Positions 42,624-49,940 of a stretch of DNA of 64,000 nt are shown in pieces. Within the stretch, counting starts at the first letter, position 1. Each line of letters opens with the position of its first letter. A program made the translations under genes and the position numbers. Below the pieces are notes generated by a model. The model had not been told where the DNA came from. It searched no databases and saw only the letters and a program-made list of their open reading frames with translations. The stretch is taken from assembly GCA_963825615.1 (NCBI GenBank), contig CAWGTV010000008.1:434001-498000 (forward strand). The letters are read 5' to 3'. Source of the DNA: JAHEDT01 sp963825615 (GTDB lineage: Bacteria; Desulfobacterota; Desulfuromonadia; Desulfuromonadales; BM103).

Positions 42624-43922
42624 CTACCAGCGTGGCGACCAGGCCGGATGTTGACTGTCGCTTTGCTGGGTTGTCAGCCGTCGTGAACCGGTGCCGTCGG
42701 CACGCATTACGTAGATCGCCCGTTTTCCGCCCTGGTCTGACGAATAGACGATGAAGCGGCCGTCGGGGCTCCAGCGCGGGTGCTCGCTGTTACCGGGACC
42801 GAAGGTCAGGCGGCGCTCATCGCTGCCATCCGTTTTGATGGTGTAGAGGTCAAAACGGCCACCGTCCTGGCGGCTGAAGGCGATACGATCGCCCTTCGGG
42901 CTCCAGGCCGGCGTCGCGTCGTACTTGCCGCGGTTGGTCAGGCGTTCCACCTTGCCGGAAAAGACGTCGGCAATAAACACATACGGGTTGCCCTGGCGGT
43001 TGGAGATAAACGCCAGGCGGCTGCCGTCGGGACTCCAGCTCGGGTCGCTGTCGATCCCCCAACTGTCGGTAATGCGCTTGCGGATACGGCCGCCGGTATC
43101 GATCAAGTAGATTTCCGGGTTGCCGTCCTTGGAGAGGGTCAGGGCAATCTCGCGCTCGTTCGGTGCCATGCGGCCGGCCACGTTGAGCCCGGCCTTGTAA
43201 GACAGCTTGGCCTCCTGGCCGGAATAGATCTCCTTACGGTAGAGATCAGGATTGTTGGCCCGGTAAGAAGTGAAGAGGATCTCCTTGCCGCGCGGCGAAA
43301 AGTCCGGATTGAGAACGATCGAGCGATGATCGGTCAGGCGGATCGGCCGCTTGCCGTCGACGTCCATCAGCCAGAGCTCCTTGTGCCCCGACTGGTTAGA
43401 GATATAGGCGATGCGCGAGCTGAACGGGCCTTCTTCGCCTGTCAACTCCTTGAGCACCAGATCGGCAAAGGCGTGCGCCATGCGCCGGATATCTTTGGTT
43501 TCGCCCACATAGCGGCGCCCGGTCAGCATGCGTCGGTTGATGATATCAAAGAGGCGCGCCTCGACAACCAGCTTGTCCCCATCCAGGGAATAGGTGCCCT
43601 TGATTAGGGTTTCCGTCCCCAGTAGCCGCCATTGCGGGAAGTTGACCTGGGTTGCGGACAGGCCGATGCGACCGGCGTCGTCAAGAAAAGCCTCCGGAGC
43701 AATGAAGCGAAACAACCCCGAAAGATCAAGGTCGGCGACCAGCACCTCATAGATCTCTGCCGACACCTGCGCCGACTGCGGGCCCTTGTCCGGTAGGAAT
43801 TCGGTCAGGGCCAAGGGGATCGACTGTTCGCCGGGAGCCGAAATCTCGATTTCCGTGGCGGCCAGGGCCGACCAGGGCAAAGCACAGCAGGCCAGCAGGA
43901 CAATGGACCAGCGCAACATCAT
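42624..43922 (-). CDS. tolB: Periplasmic protein TolB
   Basis: A 432-residue periplasmic protein with a signal peptide (MMLRWSIVLLACCALPWSAL), an N-terminal alpha/beta domain (about 25-165) and a beta-propeller with repeated PDFSPRGKEILFTS-like blades, e.g. PSWSPDGSRLAFIS and PAWSPKGDRIAFSR. It binds Pal and is displaced by TolA. It follows tolA by two bases. Normal length, intact. Confidence 0.95.
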   Translation of the reverse strand: MMLRWSIVLLACCALPWSALAATEIEISAPGEQSIPLALTEFLPDKGPQSAQVSAEIYEVLVADLDLSGLFRFIAPEAFLDDAGRIGLSATQVNFPQWRLLGTETLIKGTYSLDGDKLVVEARLFDIINRRMLTGRRYVGETKDIRRMAHAFADLVLKELTGEEGPFSSRIAYISNQSGHKELWLMDVDGKRPIRLTDHRSIVLNPDFSPRGKEILFTSYRANNPDLYRKEIYSGQEAKLSYKAGLNVAGRMAPNEREIALTLSKDGNPEIYLIDTGGRIRKRITDSWGIDSDPSWSPDGSRLAFISNRQGNPYVFIADVFSGKVERLTNRGKYDATPAWSPKGDRIAFSRQDGGRFDLYTIKTDGSDERRLTFGPGNSEHPRWSPDGRFIVYSSDQGGKRAIYVMRADGTGSRRLTTQQSDSQHPAWSPRW

Positions 43923-43924
43923 GT

Positions 43925-44815
43925 TTATCTCCTCGCCGCAGCGATTTCCTTGAGGTTGAACGTAACGACCAGCTCAAGATCCTGAGGCAGCGGTTGCGGC
44001 AGCTGATCTGACTTGGTGATGGCCCGTTTCAATGAATCGTCGAACTGCTGGTTGCCAGAGGGGGTATTGATCCGGAAACGGATCAGCTTCCCGCTGGCCG
44101 TGTAGGTCAAAGTCGCCTTGGCTTCGATATTGGCGAGACGCGACTGGTCGAGCAGGTAGGGCGACAGTATCCAGTTCTGCTGGATAAAAGCCTGCACGAA
44201 CGCCAGGGCGCTGACCCCCACCTCGTTACCCTGACCATCGGGCATGCCGATCGGTACGTCAGCCGGCACGGTCGCTGCTGCACCCGCCGAGTCGCGCAGC
44301 TTGGCCAGCTTGTTTTTAAGCTCCTCGCGCGCCGCCTCGCGGCCCTGCCGTTCGCGGATCTCATCGATGGCGTTCTTCACTTTCTTCTCCTGAGGCTGTT
44401 CCACAACCGGCTTGGCTACGGGTTTTGCCGCCGGCTTTGGGATTGGCTTAGCCACCGGTTTCGGCTCCGGTTTCGGGATGACCACCTCGGCCGGTTTAGG
44501 TGGTGGCTTGACCACCGGCTTGGCCGGTTCCACAGGAACACTGGGGGTGACGGTTGACGGCGGATTCTTGGCCGGTTCCGGTTTTGGTTTGCTGACCGGC
44601 CGTGGCTCAGGGCGACCGGCCTGGGGATTGAGGACCGGTTTTTGCATCAGGTCGACGTAGTAGACCGGCGGCTTCGGCCGCGTACTGCTGCCAAACCAGC
44701 CGATACTGAAAGCCGCCCAGATCATGGCATGGACAATCACTGAAAGAAGCAGCAGGCGACCGAACTTCGGATCGTTGTGAAAGGCGTTGCCTTGGTGCAA
44801 AGGCGCAACTGACAT
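43925..44815 (-). CDS. tolA: TolA-like envelope protein
   Basis: A 296-residue protein anchored by one helix (about 22-42), then a long periplasmic part. Residues about 60-150 are rich in Pro-Lys and Pro-Val repeats rather than the Ala/Lys helix of Escherichia coli TolA. The C-terminal domain (about 200-296; LANIEAKATLTYTASGKLIR) is TonB/TolA-like. It lies between tolR and tolB, the usual tolA place. It transmits energy from TolQR to the outer membrane. Confidence 0.88.
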   Translation of the reverse strand: MSVAPLHQGNAFHNDPKFGRLLLLSVIVHAMIWAAFSIGWFGSSTRPKPPVYYVDLMQKPVLNPQAGRPEPRPVSKPKPEPAKNPPSTVTPSVPVEPAKPVVKPPPKPAEVVIPKPEPKPVAKPIPKPAAKPVAKPVVEQPQEKKVKNAIDEIRERQGREAAREELKNKLAKLRDSAGAAATVPADVPIGMPDGQGNEVGVSALAFVQAFIQQNWILSPYLLDQSRLANIEAKATLTYTASGKLIRFRINTPSGNQQFDDSLKRAITKSDQLPQPLPQDLELVVTFNLKEIAAARR

Positions 44816-44831
44816 TAGACTGCTCGCTTAC

Positions 44832-45254
44832 TCACTTTTCCGGCTCCTGAGCGACCATACCCAGCTTGACGACGCCGGCCCGCTTGACAGCCGCCATCAC
44901 CTGGACCACCTGGCCGTAAGGCACGGCCTTGTCTGCTTCGAGGTAGACGGTCTTGTCATCCCGTTCACTCAAGACCTGCTGCAGTACTGGGGTGAGCTTG
45001 GCCGCGCTTTCGACACGGTTGCTGCCGACCATGATCTGCCCCTTGCTGGTCACGGTAATGATCAAAGGTTCCTTGACGGCAGACAGATTCGGCGCATTCT
45101 CCACTTCCGGCAGGGCGACGTCCACACCTTTTTCCATCATCGGCGCGGTGATCATGAAGATGATCAGCAGCACCAGCATGACATCAACAAAAGGGGTCAC
45201 GTTGATCTGAGCCAGCACGGTGCGCCGGCGGTTGCTGTTCTGGCCGACTTCCAT
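44832..45254 (-). CDS. tolR: Biopolymer transport protein TolR
   Basis: A 140-residue ExbD/TolR protein with a single membrane helix, INVTPFVDVMLVLLIIFMIT, containing the conserved channel Asp in TPFVDVML. The periplasmic part ends with YGQVVQVMAAVKRAGVVKLG, typical of the family. It starts one base after tolQ's stop. With TolQ it forms the proton-driven motor. Confidence 0.95.
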   Translation of the reverse strand: MEVGQNSNRRRTVLAQINVTPFVDVMLVLLIIFMITAPMMEKGVDVALPEVENAPNLSAVKEPLIITVTSKGQIMVGSNRVESAAKLTPVLQQVLSERDDKTVYLEADKAVPYGQVVQVMAAVKRAGVVKLGMVAQEPEK

Positions 45255-45255
45255 A

Positions 45256-45927
45256 TTAGCGACTCCGGCTCATGCGCTGGACAATATTCAGCATTTCCTG
45301 GCTGAAGTTGTCCATCTCACCCGTCAGCACGTTGATTTTGTTAACAAAGTGGTTGTAACCGATAACCGCCGGGATCGCCGCGACCAGGCCGATCGCCGTG
45401 GCCACCAGGGCCTCCGAGATGCCCGGCGCGACCACCGCCAGCGAGGCGCTACCGCTGGTGCCGATACCATGGAAGGCGTCCATGATCCCCCAGACGGTAC
45501 CAAACAGGCCGATGAAAGGCGCAGCCGAACCGGTGGTCGCCAGAAAGGAGAGGTACTTTTCGAGGCGGTGGCTCTCCGAGGTGGTCGAGCGGCGAAGCAC
45601 ACGAGCAACCCGCTCCTGCTCACCGAGATCGGCCACCAGGTTGTCGGCCTCCTGTCCTTCGACCTGGCGCCGGTTCTGGGCCAGTTCACGATAAACCTCG
45701 CGAAACAAAACGGCGAGGGGAGAATGCCGGTAAGCGTCCAGCCCCTGGCCAATGGCATCAAAACGCTTCTTGGACCAGAAGAAATCGAGGAACCTCTCCG
45801 AATCGCGAATCGCCCGAAAAATCACCAGCTGTTTATAGAAAATGATGGCCCACGAGACCACGGAAAAGTAAACCAGAATCAACAGGACCAGTTTGACCAC
45901 CGGTCCGGCATTGAGCACCAATTCCAA
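45256..45927 (-). CDS. tolQ: Biopolymer transport protein TolQ
   Basis: A 223-residue MotA/TolQ/ExbB proton channel protein with three helices. Key segments are RYLSFLATTGSAAPFIGLFG-like LSFLATTGSAAPFIGLFGTV and GISEALVATAIGLVAAIPAV. The start is a TTG at 45927, supported by AAGGAG seven bases upstream and no better alternative. It opens the operon tolQ-tolR-tolA-tolB-pal-cpoB. Confidence 0.94.
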   Translation of the reverse strand: MELVLNAGPVVKLVLLILVYFSVVSWAIIFYKQLVIFRAIRDSERFLDFFWSKKRFDAIGQGLDAYRHSPLAVLFREVYRELAQNRRQVEGQEADNLVADLGEQERVARVLRRSTTSESHRLEKYLSFLATTGSAAPFIGLFGTVWGIMDAFHGIGTSGSASLAVVAPGISEALVATAIGLVAAIPAVIGYNHFVNKINVLTGEMDNFSQEMLNIVQRMSRSR

Positions 45928-46052
45928 AGGGATTCTCCTTGAGAGCAGGGATTACGACAACCTAATTGCCGCATCCGTCAGATTATGTTGCTTGATTATC
46001 AGGCAGCATTGGCGGCAAGTCAACCGGCCATCAACGCTTTTCTTCCTGTGCA

Positions 46053-46784
46053 TTAGAGCAGTTCCCCTAACTCACGGACAATATGGCCGGCCGTCTCCGA
46101 ACGGGGGGAACGTGCCACCAGCCGCCGCAAGTCCTCCAGCTCGTCAAGATCGTGCCAGGCGGCTGTTTCATAAAGACTAAGACCGAGCTGCCGACAACGC
46201 TGGCGGGTCACGTCCAAAACCTGGGAAGAGCTCCAGGGGATGCAATCGAACAGCTCCGTCGTCGGTTGCCCCATGCCAACAAGGGCGTAGCCGCCGTCGT
46301 GACAGGGGATCACGGCAACATCGGTTTCCGGTAGTTTTGCCAGAACCTCCTCGAGCAGACATATGGGCAGGTCAGGGCTGTCGGAACCCGCCAGGAGCAC
46401 CGGGCCGGCACCGGCCGCAAACAGCGCCTGAACGGCATGGCTCATGCGGGCACCGAGACCGTCACCACCCTGGGCAAGCAGCGGCAGGTCGGGAAAGGTG
46501 GCGCGGAACCAGTCCCGCTGTCCAGCATAGCAGATGATCATCGGCACGGCCGCGTTACGGAGCTGCGCAACGGTCTCCCGCAATGCGGTCAAATAAAGCT
46601 GGCAAGCCTGTTCGGCAGAGAGCGGCGGGGTCAGTCGGGTCTTGACCTGGCCGGGAACTGGCTGCTTGGCAAACAGGCCAATAACCGGCCCAGTCTGTTT
46701 AAAAATGTGGCTATTTGCAGAGTTGTCCACCTTGTCCACAGAGTTATCCACGAGCAGCGGCTGTCGTCCGTTCCACCATAGCAT
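46053..46784 (-). CDS. DUF2064/TIGR04282-type glycosyltransferase
   Basis: A nucleotide-sugar-transferase-like protein of the DUF2064 family (TIGR04282; some members act in arsenosugar synthesis). The core GPVIGLFAKQPVPGQVKTRL is followed by LLAGSDSPDLP (DSD-like metal site), VIPCHDGGYALVGMG and DIPWSSSQVL-like FDCIPWSSSQVLDVT. The start is uncertain: the ATG at 46784 overlaps folE2, while several GTG codons (46751, 46739, 46730) lie inside a DnaA-box-like repeat. Gene position after folE2 suggests co-transcription. Actual substrate unknown. Confidence 0.75.
   Translation of the reverse strand: MLWWNGRQPLLVDNSVDKVDNSANSHIFKQTGPVIGLFAKQPVPGQVKTRLTPPLSAEQACQLYLTALRETVAQLRNAAVPMIICYAGQRDWFRATFPDLPLLAQGGDGLGARMSHAVQALFAAGAGPVLLAGSDSPDLPICLLEEVLAKLPETDVAVIPCHDGGYALVGMGQPTTELFDCIPWSSSQVLDVTRQRCRQLGLSLYETAAWHDLDELEDLRRLVARSPRSETAGHIVRELGELL
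46723..46752. repeat. Cluster of three DnaA-box-like 9-mers, copy 1
   Basis: TTGTCCACC, TTGTCCACA and TTATCCACG stand at 46723, 46732 and 46744. Copy 2 at 53218-53247 has the same spacing and 26 of 30 identical bases. Confidence 0.7.
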
Positions 46785-47607
46785 AGGCAGAGTGGTTATG
46801 AATCGACTCGAAATTTTCACAGGCAACCCGAAACCAGGTAACAGCAGGGACCTTAAGCAGGCGCTGGGTGACAGCCCTGACGACATCCTCGACAAACATC
46901 GGGTTATCGTAAGCCTGTTCCGTCAAGGCCTTCTCGTCCTCGCGCTTGAGCAAGGCATAGACCGGCGCGCTACCGCACTCCTCGACCCAGGCAATCAAAT
47001 CTTCGAGCCAGATATGATCCGTATAGCGAATCTCGACTTTTACGGCACTGCGCTGGTTGTGAGCGCCCCGCGCGCTGATTTCCTTTGAACAGGGGCAGAG
47101 CGAAGTCATCGGCACGGTGACACCGAGGATGAAATCGTAGTCTTCACCGAGGCTCCCCTGCATGCGGCACTGGTACTCCATCAGGCTGCGCGCTCCAGAT
47201 ACGGGGGCCTGCTTCTCGATAAAATAAGGGAACTCTAGTTCGAGATGAGCGCTGCTGGCCTCGAGATGCTCTTTCATGTCGCTCAGCATTGTGTTCATGC
47301 GATCGACGCTGACTTGACCATGATACTGGTTGAGAATCTCTACGAAGCGGCTCATGTGGGTGCCCTTGAAGTGATGGGGCAGGTCGACGTACATGTTGAT
47401 GCGCGCCACTGTCTGCTGCTGTTCCTTGCTCTTGTCGAGCACCACAATCGGGTAGCTGATATCCTTGACGCCGACCTTGTCGATGGCGATCTTGCGGTCA
47501 TCCCGGGACTTCTGCATGTCGGGCATGCCGACAGCGGAGCTGTCGGAGTTGCGCGCGGCGCGCGGCGCGCGGCGCGGAGCTGCTTCTTCGGTTTTTTGCT
47601 GACTCAT
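46744..47607 (-). CDS. folE2: GTP cyclohydrolase FolE2
   Basis: A 287-residue type IB GTP cyclohydrolase that makes dihydroneopterin triphosphate, the first step for folate and for 7-deazaguanines. The family signature SLCPCSKEISARGAHNQRS (metal-binding Cys and His) and FPYFIEKQAPVSGARSLMEY are present. The N-terminal 25 residues are Arg/Ala-rich and not conserved. It lies just downstream of queC, which favours supply to queuosine synthesis, though folate use is also possible. Confidence 0.93.
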   Translation of the reverse strand: MSQQKTEEAAPRRAPRAARNSDSSAVGMPDMQKSRDDRKIAIDKVGVKDISYPIVVLDKSKEQQQTVARINMYVDLPHHFKGTHMSRFVEILNQYHGQVSVDRMNTMLSDMKEHLEASSAHLELEFPYFIEKQAPVSGARSLMEYQCRMQGSLGEDYDFILGVTVPMTSLCPCSKEISARGAHNQRSAVKVEIRYTDHIWLEDLIAWVEECGSAPVYALLKREDEKALTEQAYDNPMFVEDVVRAVTQRLLKVPAVTWFRVACENFESIHNHSAYAMVERTTAAARG

Positions 47608-47629
47608 GTTTTGCCTTTCGCACCACGCG

Positions 47630-48319
47630 CTAAGCGCTACGCGTCACGTATTCTATCGGGTCTTCAACCCCGGCCTCCCGGAACCCCTTCAAGCGCAAGC
47701 GACAGGAGTCACAACGACCGCAGGAGATGCCGGCCGGCGTTGGATCGTAGCAAGAATGCGTCATGCGGTAGTCGACTCCAAGGTCCAGGCCGGTAAGGAT
47801 GATTTCCGCCTTGCTGAGTTGAATCAAAGGGGAGTGGATCGTGTAGGGTCGATCTCCCTCAACACCCGCACGGGTGGCCAGGTTGGCCATGTTTTCAAAA
47901 GCACTGATAAATTCCGGCCGGCAGTCAGGATAGCCTGAGTAGTCGAGGGCGTTGACCCCGATGAAAATATCATAAGCCCCAAGGACTTCAGCCCAGCCAA
48001 GCGCAAAGCTCAAAAAGATCGTGTTGCGCGCCGGAACGTACGTAATCGGGATTGCGTCACCCGGTTCCTGATCCTTGGGCACGTCCAGTTCGGCGGTCAG
48101 AGCGCTGCCGCCAAACTGGCGCAGATCGATCTGCACCACCTGGTGGCGTATGGCACCGATCTTCGGCGCATATTCGCGGGCCTTCTTCAATTCTACCGAA
48201 TGCCGTTGACCATAAGCGAAACTCATGGCATAGGGCTCGAAGCCACCGGCGCGGGCGATCGCCATGCAGGTCGTCGAGTCCAGTCCGCCACTGTAAAGAA
48301 CCACCGCTTTTTTCGTCAT
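47630..48319 (-). CDS. queC: 7-cyano-7-deazaguanine synthase QueC
   Basis: A 229-residue ATP-dependent enzyme that converts carboxydeazaguanine to preQ0. The PP-loop is LYSGGLDSTTCMAIAR at the N-terminus. VPARNTIFLSFALGWAE and VNALDYSGYPDCRPEFI are conserved. Four Cys of the zinc site lie in SCYDPTPAGISCGRCDSC. It overlaps the pyk stop by four bases and precedes folE2 by 22 bp, so the three may be one transcript. Confidence 0.95.
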   Translation of the reverse strand: MTKKAVVLYSGGLDSTTCMAIARAGGFEPYAMSFAYGQRHSVELKKAREYAPKIGAIRHQVVQIDLRQFGGSALTAELDVPKDQEPGDAIPITYVPARNTIFLSFALGWAEVLGAYDIFIGVNALDYSGYPDCRPEFISAFENMANLATRAGVEGDRPYTIHSPLIQLSKAEIILTGLDLGVDYRMTHSCYDPTPAGISCGRCDSCRLRLKGFREAGVEDPIEYVTRSA

Positions 48320-49806
48320 GCTTTGCCTCGTCTTTCGATCGGTGTATCAGGGACCTCGAAATACGGCCCGACCCCGAGCCGGTGAATCTTCAACAAGTTG
48401 GTGGTCCCAGGATCGGACACCGGACTGCCCATGGTGATGACCACCACATCTCCCTTGTGCAACACGCCGGCCTCGAGCACCGCAGCGTCCACCGAACGGA
48501 TCTGCGCCTCGGTATCCCCTTCGATATCGACCCGGATCGAGCGTACCCCGGCATAGAGTGCCATGCGCCGCCGCACCGCTTGGGATGGTGTCACGGCATA
48601 GACCGGCACCGCCGGCCGGTACTTGGCCACCAGCGCTGCGGTGCTGCCCGTCTGGGTAAACGCCAAAATGGCCGCCGCGTTGACACTCTCCGCGACCCGG
48701 CAGGCGGCCTGGCCAATCGCTTCCGGCAGGGTGCGATAGCCACTCTGCGCACTGAGCAGAGGGAAGATCCGCTCTTTGAGTTGTGGATCGCTTTCTAAGT
48801 CCTCGGCAACCCGGACCATCATCGCCACCGCCTCGCACGGATATTTGCCGGAGGCGGTTTCCGCCGACAGCATGACGGCGTCGGTGCCGTCAAGGATGGC
48901 ATTGGCCACATCCGAGGTCTCGGCCCGGGTCGGGCGAGGGCTGTGCACCATGCTCTCGAGCATCTGGGTCGCCGTGATAACCGGCTTGCCCGCCTGGTTG
49001 CACTGCCGGATAATGTGCTTCTGGATCAAGGGCACCTTTTCCGGGTTGATTTCTACGCCGAGGTCGCCGCGCGCCACCATAATGCCGTCGGCAACCTCGA
49101 GAATCTCGTCAAAGGACGCCACGGCCTGTGGTTTTTCGATCTTGGCAATGACCTTCATCGCCGACTGACGCTGGCGGAGCAACTCCTTGAGCTGCACGAC
49201 GTCCGCCGCAGAGCGCACGAACGAGAGGGCCAGGTAGTCAAGTTCCTGGGCCGCGCAGAAATCGAGGTCCAGCAGGTCTTTCTCAGTGAGCGCCGGGGCA
49301 GAGACCGCCACGCCCGGCAGGTTCATCCCCTTGCGATTTTTCAGTTCACCGCCGACCAGCACACGACAGTGCACCTGATCGCAAGCGATCTTCTCAACCT
49401 GCAGTTCAAGAAGGCCATCATCGAGCAGGATCCGGTCGTCAACGTGCACATCCTGCGGCAGGGCCTGGTAGGTTGTCGGTATCACACCGTTCTCGCCGAG
49501 CACCTCTGCCGTGGTGATGACCACGGACTGGCCGGACACCAGGGTCATGACATCGCCACGCATTATACCGGTACGAATCTTAGGGCCCTGCAGATCGCCG
49601 AGGATAGCGACCGCACGGCGGCGATTGCGGGAAATTTCGCGAATCAGGGCAACCGTCTCCGCCAGGTCCGCATGCAGTCCGTGGGAGAAGTTGAGACGAA
49701 AGACATCGGCACCAGCCTCCATCAAGGCGAACAGCATCTCGCGTGAGTTACTGGCCGGACCAATGGTTGCGACAATTTTATTACGACGAAAATCCGTGGC
49801 GGGCAA
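48316..49806 (-). CDS. pyk: Pyruvate kinase
   Basis: A 496-residue glycolytic enzyme making pyruvate and ATP from PEP and ADP. RRNKIVATIGPASNSREML starts the barrel; FRLNFSHG, IGDLQGPKIRTG, IAKIEKPQAV and IMVARGDLGVEI carry substrate and metal residues; TRAETSDVANAILDGTDAVM is the family signature. I choose the TTG at 49806 with GAAGG eight bases upstream. The frame stays open to a TTG 17 codons earlier, but that extension is not conserved. Divergent from the PBP gene. Confidence 0.92.
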   Translation of the reverse strand: MPATDFRRNKIVATIGPASNSREMLFALMEAGADVFRLNFSHGLHADLAETVALIREISRNRRRAVAILGDLQGPKIRTGIMRGDVMTLVSGQSVVITTAEVLGENGVIPTTYQALPQDVHVDDRILLDDGLLELQVEKIACDQVHCRVLVGGELKNRKGMNLPGVAVSAPALTEKDLLDLDFCAAQELDYLALSFVRSAADVVQLKELLRQRQSAMKVIAKIEKPQAVASFDEILEVADGIMVARGDLGVEINPEKVPLIQKHIIRQCNQAGKPVITATQMLESMVHSPRPTRAETSDVANAILDGTDAVMLSAETASGKYPCEAVAMMVRVAEDLESDPQLKERIFPLLSAQSGYRTLPEAIGQAACRVAESVNAAAILAFTQTGSTAALVAKYRPAVPVYAVTPSQAVRRRMALYAGVRSIRVDIEGDTEAQIRSVDAAVLEAGVLHKGDVVVITMGSPVSDPGTTNLLKIHRLGVGPYFEVPDTPIERRGKA

Positions 49807-49940
49807 TCTGGGCACCTTCTTTCTTGAAAAAAGCCGAAACAACTCTCTTGTCGGCAAAAATTTTTGTTATACAGCTGTTAACTATAACATAGCGCAGCCC
49901 ACGGTAAACCGGCAAAACTGTTGCCGAAGAGGGGAGAGCT

